19,251 nucleotides of DNA, from NCBI GenBank assembly GCA_964421865.1, contig CAYQZH010000041.1:1-19251 (forward strand), in the 5' to 3' direction. Each line of letters opens with the position of its first letter. The first letter of the stretch is position 1. The translations under genes were made by a program, and so were the position numbers. The notes beneath the pieces were generated by a model, which made no database searches, was not told the DNA's origin, and saw nothing but the letters and a program-made list of their open reading frames with translations. This document shows, in pieces, positions 1 to 8,101 of the stretch. The stretch is from SBAX01 sp964421865. Lineage in GTDB: Bacteria; Planctomycetota; Phycisphaerae; UBA1845.

Positions 1-206
1 AGGCCGAACCCGCCGACCGTCGTCCGATACGCCGAACGGCGCCGTTGTGGGAAAAGTTTCCGACTGTCGCGGACCACTCGATCGCTCCCAGAACTGGTTA
101 GGGCTGGCGGATCGACATTCCCGCCGTCGTCCCGCGGCTCCAGCCCGTCCGTTTTCATTTGTACGTCGCCGGTCTCGGGGGTCAAGACAAAGGGGCGGTA
201 CGGCAT
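1..206 (-). CDS. Partial hypothetical protein downstream of proC (N-terminal 68 codons)
   Basis: Directly after the proC stop, 21 bp downstream on the same strand, an open frame begins with ATG at 206 and stays open to the window edge. The peptide starts MPYRPFVLTPETGDVQMKTD and continues Asp/Gly/Pro-rich, then Arg-rich (FPQRRRSAYRTT). Only a weak GCAGG stands in front of the ATG. The short spacing suggests co-transcription with proC. No signal peptide or membrane segment is visible in the part present. I do not recognise the family. A second in-frame ATG at 158 is a less likely start. The ORF is supported by openness, position and plausible composition only. Confidence 0.45.
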   Translation of the reverse strand, partial: MPYRPFVLTPETGDVQMKTDGLEPRDDGGNVDPPALTSSGSDRVVRDSRKLFPQRRRSAYRTTVGGFG

Positions 207-227
207 ACCTGCGACGCCGCGCCGCGG

Positions 228-1046
228 CTATCGGCCCAACTCCTGGCTTCGTTTCCAGGCGGCAAGGACGGCCTCACAAATGTGCTCGAAAACAGCGTTC
301 CGGGTCATCGACTCGACCGCGGCCTGGGTGGTTCCGCCGGGCGAGGTCACTTTGGCCCGGAGCACCTCCGGCGTTTCGCCCGATTCGAGCATCATCCGGG
401 CCGCACCGAGGCAGGATTGCTTCGCCAGGATGTCGGCCTGTTGCCGGGAAAGACCGGCGCGTTGTGCCGCGGCGACCAACGCCTCGACGAAATAGTAAAA
501 GTACGCCGGTCCCGTTCCGGAGACCGCCGTCACCGCGTCCATCTGCGACTCATCCTCCATCACGATCGAGCGACCGCCGGCGTCGAAAATCCGCTGCGCG
601 CGGAGAAGATCGACCGGCTGGGCGTATTGTCCCTTACACACGCCGACCATGCCCGCCCCCACGTGAATGGGCAGATTCGGCATCGCCCGGACGACGCGGG
701 TCGAGCGGCCCGGGAAAAGGGCCTCGATCGAGCGGGTCGAGACGCCGGCCATGATGGAGACGACCAGGTGATCATCGCGGATGAGGTCCGCGATCCCACG
801 ACACATCTCGACGTATTGCTGCGGCTTCACCGCGAAGATGAGGATGTCGCTGTTGGCCGCAATCTCGCGGTTGTCTGCGGATACCGCGACGTGGAACCGA
901 TCGGCGAAGAGCTTCCGCCGCGTCTCCGAAGGGTCCGAGGCGATCATGCGGTCGGCGAAAAGAATGGTGTTGCGGAGGATGCCGTGAACGATCCCTTCCG
1001 CGGCGTTGCCCGCCCCGATGACCCCAATCTCATACTGTCTGGCCAT
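228..1046 (-). CDS. proC: Pyrroline-5-carboxylate reductase
   Basis: Cytosolic enzyme for the last step of proline synthesis: it reduces 1-pyrroline-5-carboxylate with NAD(P)H. The 272 residues fit the family's usual length. Visible are the Rossmann loop GAGNAAEG (11-18), FAVKPQ (71-76), AMPNLP (121-126), the substrate segment VSGTGPAYFYYF (175-186) and the C-terminal signature VTSPGGTTQAAV (233-244). The frame is open far upstream, but ATG 1046 is chosen because MARQYEIGVIGAG is the normal family start and a GAGGAG Shine-Dalgarno lies about 8 bases before it. It diverges from a DUF167/YggU gene; proC and yggT/yggU neighbourhoods recur in bacteria. An unidentified partial gene follows 21 bp downstream. 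Confidence 0.96.
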   Translation of the reverse strand: MARQYEIGVIGAGNAAEGIVHGILRNTILFADRMIASDPSETRRKLFADRFHVAVSADNREIAANSDILIFAVKPQQYVEMCRGIADLIRDDHLVVSIMAGVSTRSIEALFPGRSTRVVRAMPNLPIHVGAGMVGVCKGQYAQPVDLLRAQRIFDAGGRSIVMEDESQMDAVTAVSGTGPAYFYYFVEALVAAAQRAGLSRQQADILAKQSCLGAARMMLESGETPEVLRAKVTSPGGTTQAAVESMTRNAVFEHICEAVLAAWKRSQELGR

Positions 1047-1167
1047 CGGTCTGACTCCTCGACCCCGACACCGCTTCCGGACGCTCCCTCCTCGGTCGCG
1101 TCGTCCGACCCTCGGTCGCGGATGTCCCTCGTCGTGAAGTTTACTCCAGATTCTGTAGAATATCGAC
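1047..1167. promoter_or_regulatory. Divergent proC / DUF167 intergenic region with small palindrome
   Basis: This 121-bp spacer must hold the promoters for both divergent genes. A palindrome ATTCTGTAGAAT (1150-1161) lies just before the GTG of the DUF167 gene. Its right half, TAGAAT (1156-1161), is -10-like, with no good -35 at 17 bp. If used, transcription would begin almost at the GTG, giving a leaderless or nearly leaderless message. This is weak and inferred from position only. Confidence 0.25.
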
Positions 1168-1464
1168 GTGCTCCAACTGACGCTTGTGGGGGAGGCCGTC
1201 TTGCTGCCCGTCAAGGTCGTGCCGGGGGCTTCCAGGACGCGATGCTTGGGCGAATGGGAGGGTCGAGCCCGTATCGCCGTGGCTGCGGCGCCTGAAAAAG
1301 GAAGGGCCAACGTCGCGCTCGCCGCCTTCCTGGCCAAGCTCCTCTCGGTTCGCCGGCGCGACGTGGTCGTGGTCGCCGGACACACCTCGCCCCTCAAAAC
1401 GATCAGGATCGAGCGGGTCAGCGCCGACGCCGTCCGCGCCGCGCTGCAACCCGCTCGATCCTGA
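1168..1464 (+). CDS. DUF167 / YggU family protein
   Basis: A 98-residue protein of the small conserved DUF167 (YggU) family, whose biochemical role is not established. Typical motifs are visible: LLPVKVVPGASRT (12-24, family pattern KVxPxAxR), APEKGRANVALAAFLAKLL (41-59) and GHTSPLKTI (71-79, family pattern GxxSxxK). The frame starts at GTG 1168 with no clear Shine-Dalgarno; a GTG at 1186 or TTG at 1201 are alternatives, but the first start gives the usual N-terminal strand. It is divergent from proC, fitting the recurrent proC/yggT/yggU neighbourhood. The stop codon lies inside the right arm of a terminator-like hairpin. Confidence 0.85.
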   Translation: MLQLTLVGEAVLLPVKVVPGASRTRCLGEWEGRARIAVAAAPEKGRANVALAAFLAKLLSVRRRDVVVVAGHTSPLKTIRIERVSADAVRAALQPARS

Positions 1465-1470
1465 GTTTTT
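1404..1470 (+). terminator. Intrinsic terminator overlapping the DUF167 stop codon
   Basis: A perfect 15-bp inverted repeat (CAGGATCGAGCGGGT at 1404-1418, its complement at 1449-1463) is followed at once by AGTTTTTC. A further CAGCGC/GCGCTG pair (1419-1424/1441-1446) extends the stem after a CA bulge. The right arm covers the TGA stop of the DUF167 gene. It separates this gene from the converging STN-protein gene, which ends at 1489. Confidence 0.62.
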
Positions 1471-1488
1471 CGTCCCGCTCCGTGCTGC

Positions 1489-2367
1489 TTAATCGCCGAA
1501 GGAAAAAGCCCCCGCGATCATCTCGTGCACCTCGATGGTGTTGCTGATCACCAAGGTGGAATTGAAAATCTCGATGCGCCCCCGCCCCCCGGTCGCCGCG
1601 GACGCCGCCGCCACTCCTTGAGTGCCTGTGAGGTCCCAGCTTTCCCGAGCGATCGTCGTTTGGATTAGATCCTTGAGCTTCTTCAGGCGCGTTTCGTTTT
1701 CCTGTTCCGCCTGCTGACCGGACCCCGTGTCTTGATTGCCGGCGGCACCGCCGCCCGCCCCGCCGAACACCGATTGCCCGCTGCTTCCGCCGCCGCCAGC
1801 GCCGCCGCCTTGATTCTGCTTCTGCAGGTCGATGACCGGCGCGCCCCGTCCGAAATCGGGCACCTTGAAAAGGATATCCGTGGCATCATAGATCCGTACG
1901 TACAACTTGCGCTCAAAGTCCTGCCGAGTGGAAATCGTCAACTTGTTGCCGATGCCGCGATAGCGGACCTGGCCCTCCTCGGAAAGCTGGTCGAGCGCCT
2001 CGTTGAGCACGTCGGCCACCGTAGTGTTGTTGAGCTGAAGGTTGATCACGGTCTCGCGGTTGACGTTCTCGACGCCGAGCGGTCCCCATTTGGGAACGAT
2101 GTTGACGCGGCCTTCGCCGTTGTCGCGCAGCCAAGCGAGCACGTCTTCGAAGGTCTTGTCCCTCCAGTCGATGGTATCGACACGCTTGCGCAGGAGGGTC
2201 TCCGCGGCCCGCGAAGAAACTGCGGCGGGGATCGTCGCCTCCGAGGTCGTCGTGGTCGCCTTCGGCTGGTCGGCGTCCTTCGCCGCCTGCGGAGGCTGCT
2301 GCCCCAACGCATAGGTCGAGTAACCCAGCATCAAACACGTCAATGCCAGAAACATCCGTCGTCTCAT
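1489..2367 (-). CDS. Secreted STN-like (secretin N-terminal fold) domain protein with Gly-rich insert
   Basis: A 292-residue exported protein of uncertain role. Start ATG 2367 follows GGAGG at 10-base spacing and gives a signal peptide (MRRRMFLALTCLMLGYSTYALGQ). Residues 58-165 (TLLRKRVDTIDWRDKTFEDVLAWL, then ETVINLQLNNTTVADVLNEAL, then NKLTISTR) resemble the secretin/TonB short N-terminal fold that is common in planctomycete exported proteins. Residues 186-222 form a Gly/Ser/Gln-rich linker, followed by a charged helix (223-241) and a second small domain (GRIEIFNSTLVISNTIEVHEMI, 262-284) like a secretin-type N-domain strand pattern. No secretin beta-barrel domain is present, so it is not a complete secretin. 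Fold assignment is by pattern only. A possible -10 (TATACT on the minus strand, 2465-2470) lies about 100 bp upstream, with a poor -35. Confidence 0.8.
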   Translation of the reverse strand: MRRRMFLALTCLMLGYSTYALGQQPPQAAKDADQPKATTTTSEATIPAAVSSRAAETLLRKRVDTIDWRDKTFEDVLAWLRDNGEGRVNIVPKWGPLGVENVNRETVINLQLNNTTVADVLNEALDQLSEEGQVRYRGIGNKLTISTRQDFERKLYVRIYDATDILFKVPDFGRGAPVIDLQKQNQGGGAGGGGSSGQSVFGGAGGGAAGNQDTGSGQQAEQENETRLKKLKDLIQTTIARESWDLTGTQGVAAASAATGGRGRIEIFNSTLVISNTIEVHEMIAGAFSFGD

Positions 2368-2392
2368 CACCGTACATCCTCCGCTGTTGCTC

Positions 2393-2420
2393 GTCCGCCG
2401 GCCCTCCTGAGTTGGCGGAC
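2393..2420. repeat. Palindrome GTCCGCC...GGCGGAC (REP-like)
   Basis: Perfect 7-bp arms (2393-2399 and 2414-2420) with a 14-base loop lie in the leader of the STN-protein gene. The left part shares the 15-mer GTTGCTCGTCCGCCG with the palindrome at 2743. No T-run follows, so it is not an intrinsic terminator. Confidence 0.5.
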
Positions 2421-2742
2421 CCGATATCACCCCGCGCCGGAACACTACGTCCACACCCGATAACAGTATACCCCCAGTTCCGCACGTTCGCCAGTTTTCC
2501 GTCGACGCCATCTCCATCATCGGCGCAGTCGATCGGCGACCTTCGCCAAGCGCAGGCCGCCTCCCGCGGTAAACTCATCCGAAAGCCTCACACGCGCCGG
2601 CCGTCCCCCCCGCCGCGGGGGGCTGATTGTGCGACGGGGTCTCGATCAGGTTGCACCCATGGAAAACCGCAACTGCAACCAGCAGGCTGAACCATCTTAC
2701 ATGGCGACACATGGCGGGAAACATCCGTATGGTTAGAAGTTA

Positions 2743-2761
2743 GCGGACGTTGCTCGTCCGC
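2743..2761. repeat. Palindrome GCGGACG-TTGCT-CGTCCGC (REP-like)
   Basis: Perfect 7-bp arms around a 5-base loop in non-coding DNA ahead of the kinase remnant. Its right half repeats the 15-mer found at 2386-2400. The GCGGAC core also recurs in the hairpin at 11332-11348, suggesting a dispersed palindrome family. Confidence 0.5.
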
Positions 2762-2981
2762 CGCGCTCATCGTTGCCGCGCATTGCAAGTATGCGTTACC
2801 CAATATGCCCGGCCAAACGCGATTCGGGTCGCGCAGGTTCGGGAAGGAACTCCTTGCGGCCTGTCCGCTCCGCGGATACGATTCCCCTTCAAATCCTATC
2901 GTATCGCGTTGCCGTGCGACGCTTGGGGTCGGACTGTCGACGGGCCGCGACGTGAGGACGGCCACACCCGGAGATCTGGAC

Positions 2982-3725
2982 ATGGCAAAGCCCGAACCGG
3001 CGGATCACGACTCAGTTGGACCGTCCAGCGACGGGTTCCGTGAACTTCCGACCGTTACGGCGGATGGCGCAGGGATAGCCCAGGCGTTTCCGGATCGGAT
3101 CGGGCGCTATCACATCAAACGCGTTATCGCCTCCGGAGGAATGGGCACGGTCTATGAGGCCACTCAGGACAACCCCCGTCGCGTGGTGGCCGTCAAGGTG
3201 ATGAAGCAAGGCATCGCCTCGAAATCCGCCCTGCGACGGTTCGAGTACGAAGGGCAAATCCTTGGTCGCCTGCGCCACCCCGGCATCGCCCAAATCTATG
3301 AGGCCGGCACCCATCACGATCCCGCCGCGCCGGGAGCAGCGGTGCCATACTTCGCGATGGAGTACATCCCCAACGCCAAACCCATCACCAAGTTCGCGGA
3401 GGAAAAGAAACTCGGCACGCGGCAGAGGATGGAACTGTTCGCCAAAGTTTGCGACGCCGTACACCACGGGCACCAGAAGGGGATCATCCATCGGGACCTC
3501 AAGCCCAGCAACATCCTTGTCGATTCGACGGGCCAGGTGAAGATCATCGACTTCGGCGTGGCCCGCTCGACGGACAGCGATCTTGCCGTCACCACCTCGT
3601 AGACCGACGTGGGGCAATTGATCGGGACCTTGCAGTACAGGTCCCCCGAGCAATGCGAGGCCGACACCCTATGGCAATTAAAGGAACAGGCCGTTGAGGC
3701 CATCCATACCGTCCCCGAACGCTAA
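2982..3725 (+). pseudogene. Broken serine/threonine protein kinase (amber codon at 3600, then truncated)
   Basis: A Hanks-type kinase, normally a cytosolic or membrane-bound signalling enzyme. Start ATG 2982 follows CGGAGAT. Residues 1-206 show the Gly-rich loop SGGMGTVYEA (51-60), VAVKVMK with the ATP lysine (K72), HRDLKPSNIL (170-179) and IDFGVAR (189-195). TAG at 3600-3602 then stops translation. Reading on in the same frame gives TDVGQLIGTLQYRSPEQCEAD, the expected activation segment and APE-like motif (family usually YMSPEQ, here YRSPEQ), so the amber codon probably replaced a Gln codon (CAG to TAG). Homology ends about 3667; the rest of the C-lobe is gone and an unrelated tail reaches TAA at 3723. 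The 206-residue product would lack the activation segment and C-lobe and should be inactive. Confidence 0.85.
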
Positions 3726-3776
3726 AGCCCGACTGCATACTGCCAAGTCCGCCACCGGGCATTGTCTTGCCGCGAG

Positions 3777-3785
3777 TGGTAAAAT
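3777..3785 (+). promoter_or_regulatory. Extended -10 promoter for the beta-helix gene
   Basis: TGG-TAAAAT matches the extended -10 form (TGn before a -10 hexamer). It lies about 70 bp before the start codon at 3855, giving a leader of about 60 bases. No good -35 is seen at 17 bp, as is common for extended -10 promoters. It sits just past the kinase remnant, so the beta-helix gene probably has its own promoter. Confidence 0.45.
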
Positions 3786-3854
3786 AGGCTAACATGCAAC
3801 CGCGTTCGGGTTTCTCGATTGCAATTTGGGTGTCAGTTTTTCTGGAGGGAGCCG

Positions 3855-6800
3855 ATGCCGGCCAACCCCACCGTCGTGCGCAGAATCGCATGCCTGACCC
3901 TTGGAACATTCGTCCTCGCCATCACAACTCCAGTATGGGGCCAAACGAATCCGCCGCGAATTTTGCCGCCCCACTCGATTCCCACGCAAGTGTTGAGCGC
4001 CGACCCGGACGACGACAACCGGTCCATCACCGCTGTTGCGAGCATCATCTACGTCGATGATGACGCCCCTGGCGCCAACGACGGCACGTCGTGGGCCAAC
4101 GCCTACCTCTACCTTCAGGACGCCATCGCCGCGGCGAAAACGCAATACTATGACGGGGATCCGAGCAACAATGTCACCGAAATCCGCGTGGCCCAGGGTA
4201 TTTATAAACCCGACCGTGGGGCTAACCAGACCCTGGGCGATCGTACGGCCACGTTCGCGCTGTTCAATAGTGGCGTACTTGGTGTCGCAATTCGCGGCGG
4301 CTACGCCGGTTGGGGCGCCCCTGAGCCGGACACGCGCGACGCCGCCATCTACGAAACGGTGCTAAGCGGCGATCTGACTGGCGATGATGTTCCGCTGTTC
4401 GCAGGCGACCCGCCTGCCCCTGTTCTCAATGACGCATCGCATCAAGACAATAGCCGTCACGTCGTGACAGTCGCGGAATCGTGGGTTCGAGCAACCCTAG
4501 ACGGACTCACGGTCACCGCCGGCAATGCGGACGGTGGAGATTTTTCGACTAATTGGCTCGGCACCGGCGGCGGGATGCTGATGCTGCCAGTGTATTCGTC
4601 CGAGGAGTTCAGAGTCACATCGGTGAATTGCACCTTCGTTCATAATCAGGCCCTCTTCGGTGGAGCGGTTTTCCAAAACGGAGGAACGACAGAGTTCCGA
4701 TCGTGTACGTTTCGAGACAATCTCGCTGGCGATAACGGCGCCGCCGTTAATCTGCCCTATGGAGGAACGGGCGCTTTCATCGATTGCCTGTTTGTGAGGA
4801 ACTGGGTACTCGGCGTGTCCTCTGTCGGCGGAGGTGCCATGTTGATGGGCAACGGAGCAACGCCCACGTTGGAGAACTGCGTATTTGAGAACAATGTTGC
4901 TGCACAAGGAGGAGCTCTGAGCATTATTTTCGGGAGCAGTCCCTCAGTAACCCGATGCATTTTTCGTCGCAACATTGCCAGGGTTTTGTATGGGGGAGAC
5001 GGGGGTGCGGTGTACAACGGGAACGCCAATCCTGTGTTTACGAGTTGCACTTTTGAGGAGAATCGAGCTGACCGGTCTGGCGCCGCCGTTTACAACGTCC
5101 TCGGGCAACCTCGCTTTTCTGACTGTACATTCGCGAGGAATGGTGCCGAGAGGCCCTTCTTCATGGGAGCGGTATTCAACACGGATACAAATGCGCGTTT
5201 TTCCGATTGCACTTTTGTGGACAATATTGGGGGCGCGATGAGCAACAGCGCCACGTCGGTAACCGTGGAGCACTGCATGTTCTTGCGCAATCAAGGGGGT
5301 TGGGTTGGTGGGGCCGTTTCGGAAGTCCTCTCATCATCACTCTTTGACGGTTGTGTCTTTGCAGCGAACACTCACGTTCTCGATTTTTCTAGCGGCGGCG
5401 GCGCAGTGGGGATCTATCAACACAGTACGACACAGATTCTTAATTCCGTATTCACGGCAAATCAGGCTGCTTATTGGGGCGGGGCAATTCTGATCGGGGG
5501 CGCGAGTCCGAAGATCGTTAACTGTTCTATATTTGGGAATCTCGCCTCGGTAGAAGGCGGTGGAGTGTTCGCGGAGTACGACCAAACGGAAGCCACGCTC
5601 GCCAATGTTATACTTTGGGGAAACCGGGATGGTACGGGTAATCTAGAAAGCGGTCAGCTCAGCCTCGACTTGGGGGCAACCGTCGACCTGCGGTACAGCT
5701 TAGTCGAGGGACTGAGTACACTCGAGGGGTCGGGCAACATCGGGAACGATCCCATGTTTGTCGACCCCGATGGAGCGGACAATCAAATCGGCACCCTAGA
5801 TGACAACTTGCGGCTTACATCAGAATCGCCTTGCATCGATGCCGCCGACAACGCCGTGGTGCCACCCTTTGTGAGTGTCGATTACGACGGCACGCCCCGA
5901 TTCGTTGACGAGCCGGTCGTGCCAGACACTGGCGCTGGACGCGCACCCATCGTGGACATGGGCGCCTTCGAGTTTCTCCCGGATTGCAACGCGAACGGCC
6001 GGTTTGATGAACAGGACATCGCGGCTGGAAAAAGCTATGACTGCAACTCGAACAGGCGCCCGGACGAGTGCGAGATCTCGAAGGACAGCACCGCTCCGGG
6101 CGGGCCCTTCTTTTGTACCCAAAGCTGTAACCCGGACTGCAATAACAACGGCATCCCAGACGATTGTCAGGTCCCGCAGCATGGTGCCGTTGTTGTGACA
6201 TGGATCGGTGCGACAGGGGTGTGGGACAACCCGCCCAATACAGACTGGTGTCTGCCCGAACCACCGAACAACAACGAGAACGCTTCGTTCCGTGTCGTGA
6301 TCGAGGGGTCTAACGCCTCTGTTACATTAAACACGTCCCCGACCATCACAGGTCTATCGCTGTTGGGGGGGGCGGTCCTAGTCGTGGACGATGCCAGCGG
6401 GGCCAACGTCCGAACCTTGCACTCCGACGGGGACATTTCCAATGGGGGAGTTTTCCGAGCCACGGATCGCGAGCGGCTGGTGCTGGATGCGCGCGTCATC
6501 GACCAGGGCGGCGCCTGCGGCCAGGGTGGTGCGCTCGAGGCAACCGACGGCGTCCTCGGCGCGGGTGAGGAGAACGACAAGAGCATAGTGGAAATTAACG
6601 GCTCCCGCGTTTTTGGCGGGACTGCTCGAACCATCGGGGACCATAGCGAGATTCATTTGCTCGGCGGGGCGGAGTTGGTCAACGTGTGCGTGGACGGGGT
6701 GGTCGTGCCTGATGGGCAGACCGGTTCCTTTAGCGGAACGATCGTCAACAACGACGTATTGACCGTCAAGGGTACAACGCTTAGCACGCGCCTCGAGCCG

Positions 6801-8045
6801 ACGACAACTGGCGCCGTGCTCGATGGCCCGGGGTGCGTGCGTTTGACGAGTCAAGCCTTCGCGCGCCTGGGCAATTTCAAGGCCGGCTTCCGCAACTCCT
6901 CCACCCATCGCATCGAAGGAGCGGGGGTCGTATTCGGGGACGTGCTCAACCAGGGTACGGTCCGCGCGGATCGGGCGGGGCAGCACCTCATTCTGTTTCC
7001 CCCGGGCGCTAAGACCAACGACGGCCTTTTCGAAGCGATCAGCGGCGGGACCTTGCGGATTGGAGATGATGTGGTGGGTTCGGGTTCCTACCGCGCCCGC
7101 GGTGGGACGATCCTGCTAACAGCGCCCGACGAATCGACTTCGGTGCACGGTGCATCGCTGGACATCAGTGGCGACAATGAAGGGCGATCCGGGGCCTTGG
7201 AGACGGGCGAAGGCACAACGCTGCAACTTTCGGGCGCAGTGACGATCTATCCTAACGGTGTATTCGACGCTTCCGGCGACAGCCTCGCGGATTTAAGAAC
7301 CTTGGCGCTAGAGGGTTGTGCGGACCCCTCGTGCTGTTCCTCTGTTGTCGCCGGTATCACCCCGCCCCCGAAGCTCAAGATCCGGAGTGCGGCGCAGGTC
7401 CTGGTGCGGGGAGACTTCCGCCTGAAGGGAGTGGCCGAATCGACGAACAGCTCCAGCGCGGGCATGGCCCTGGGGGGCAATTTCGACAATCAGGCGATCT
7501 GCCCCGGCAGCTTCGATTGGACCTCGGGTTCCCTTGCGTTGAACGGAACGGCTGCCCAGGTATTCGAAGTGGCTGGGCAAGATCTTGGACCTGCGATCGT
7601 GGGGTTCGGAACGGTCGGTGATAGCAACTTCGCCATAGGAACGGTGGAGGTGCAGGCCGGTCGGGAAGTGACGTTCGTGGACGACTTCGACAACGACTCT
7701 GGCGGCCAGGGCGGCTGCACAGAGGCCCTGTACGTGCACGAACTCGTTCTTAGAAGCGGCGTCTCCGTGACCCTGGATAACTGCAACGTCTACTACGACA
7801 GCCTGATCGACGAAGGCGCGGCTGTCGCGGTGATCGGCTGTGGAGGACTTCGCAAACTCCCCACCGGAGACGCCGACCGCAACGCTCTGGTGGACCTTCT
7901 CGATTGGAACGCGCTATTGCCTTGCCTGAACGGACCGGCTCATCGGCCAATCGAAGAACGATGCGCGGTCTTTGACTTTGACGCCGACGGCGACGTGGAC
8001 CTCCGTGATGCCGCTTGGTTCCAACAAGTGTTTGGCGCACCATAG
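3855..8045 (+). CDS. Secreted right-handed beta-helix protein with dockerin-like C-terminus
   Basis: A giant exported protein of 1396 residues, probably cell-surface or matrix. ATG 3855 is preceded by GGAGGGA at 4-base spacing and opens a signal peptide (MPANPTVVRRIACLTLGTFV, cleavage after VWGQ). After IYVDDDAPGANDGTSWANAY (about 60-80) come many degenerate units of the pattern CTFxxNxAxxGGAVxN (about 190-600), typical of right-handed parallel beta-helix or Pmp-like repeats. Residues about 709-775 hold Ca-loop-like DCNANG, DCNSNRRPDEC and DCNNNGIPDDC modules. About 780-1330 is a second strand-rich, autotransporter-like region. The tail (about 1338-1396) has two EF-hand-like loops, GDADRNALVD and FDFDADGDVD, as in type I dockerins. 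Substrate or partner is unknown. It lies between two apparent kinase remnants. A start at 3819 would lack the Shine-Dalgarno. Confidence 0.94.
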   Translation: MPANPTVVRRIACLTLGTFVLAITTPVWGQTNPPRILPPHSIPTQVLSADPDDDNRSITAVASIIYVDDDAPGANDGTSWANAYLYLQDAIAAAKTQYYDGDPSNNVTEIRVAQGIYKPDRGANQTLGDRTATFALFNSGVLGVAIRGGYAGWGAPEPDTRDAAIYETVLSGDLTGDDVPLFAGDPPAPVLNDASHQDNSRHVVTVAESWVRATLDGLTVTAGNADGGDFSTNWLGTGGGMLMLPVYSSEEFRVTSVNCTFVHNQALFGGAVFQNGGTTEFRSCTFRDNLAGDNGAAVNLPYGGTGAFIDCLFVRNWVLGVSSVGGGAMLMGNGATPTLENCVFENNVAAQGGALSIIFGSSPSVTRCIFRRNIARVLYGGDGGAVYNGNANPVFTSCTFEENRADRSGAAVYNVLGQPRFSDCTFARNGAERPFFMGAVFNTDTNARFSDCTFVDNIGGAMSNSATSVTVEHCMFLRNQGGWVGGAVSEVLSSSLFDGCVFAANTHVLDFSSGGGAVGIYQHSTTQILNSVFTANQAAYWGGAILIGGASPKIVNCSIFGNLASVEGGGVFAEYDQTEATLANVILWGNRDGTGNLESGQLSLDLGATVDLRYSLVEGLSTLEGSGNIGNDPMFVDPDGADNQIGTLDDNLRLTSESPCIDAADNAVVPPFVSVDYDGTPRFVDEPVVPDTGAGRAPIVDMGAFEFLPDCNANGRFDEQDIAAGKSYDCNSNRRPDECEISKDSTAPGGPFFCTQSCNPDCNNNGIPDDCQVPQHGAVVVTWIGATGVWDNPPNTDWCLPEPPNNNENASFRVVIEGSNASVTLNTSPTITGLSLLGGAVLVVDDASGANVRTLHSDGDISNGGVFRATDRERLVLDARVIDQGGACGQGGALEATDGVLGAGEENDKSIVEINGSRVFGGTARTIGDHSEIHLLGGAELVNVCVDGVVVPDGQTGSFSGTIVNNDVLTVKGTTLSTRLEPTTTGAVLDGPGCVRLTSQAFARLGNFKAGFRNSSTHRIEGAGVVFGDVLNQGTVRADRAGQHLILFPPGAKTNDGLFEAISGGTLRIGDDVVGSGSYRARGGTILLTAPDESTSVHGASLDISGDNEGRSGALETGEGTTLQLSGAVTIYPNGVFDASGDSLADLRTLALEGCADPSCCSSVVAGITPPPKLKIRSAAQVLVRGDFRLKGVAESTNSSSAGMALGGNFDNQAICPGSFDWTSGSLALNGTAAQVFEVAGQDLGPAIVGFGTVGDSNFAIGTVEVQAGREVTFVDDFDNDSGGQGGCTEALYVHELVLRSGVSVTLDNCNVYYDSLIDEGAAVAVIGCGGLRKLPTGDADRNALVDLLDWNALLPCLNGPAHRPIEERCAVFDFDADGDVDLRDAAWFQQVFGAP

Positions 8046-8101
8046 CCATCGCACAACTGTCCAGTTCTAGGGTGCCGGGGGGACGCGCTCCGCCGCGGAG
8101 A

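Larger units (their letters stand above)
2368..2981. other. Gene-poor spacer between STN gene and kinase remnant
   Basis: I see no convincing gene in these 614 bases; the open frames on both strands lack start signals and family motifs. The stretch holds the leader of the STN gene, two GCGGAC-type palindromes sharing the 15-mer GTTGCTCGTCCGCCG (2386-2400 and 2749-2763), and a C6/G6 hairpin near 2605-2622. The kinase Shine-Dalgarno (CGGAGAT, about 2970) is at its right end. Confidence 0.5.

Noticed and set aside
1047..1397. N-terminal extension of proC to 389 residues
   Set aside because: The extra 117 residues overlap the divergent DUF167 gene, are low-complexity Arg/Ser-rich, and the internal ATG at 1046 has a Shine-Dalgarno and the family's normal N-terminus.
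1489..2367. Complete type II/III secretin
   Set aside because: At 292 residues it has only an STN-like and a small second domain; the secretin barrel domain is absent.
2588..2983. 131-codon minus-strand frame in the spacer before the kinase remnant
   Set aside because: No Shine-Dalgarno, mixed composition, and it runs through palindromic repeats.
3600..3602. Amber codon read through or recoded in the kinase
   Set aside because: Even with readthrough the frame loses kinase similarity about 22 codons later and ends at 3723, so no complete kinase would result; decay is simpler.
3855..8045. Cellulosome component because of the dockerin-like tail
   Set aside because: No cohesin, scaffoldin or plant-polysaccharide enzyme is nearby, and planctomycetes use such tails widely without cellulosomes.
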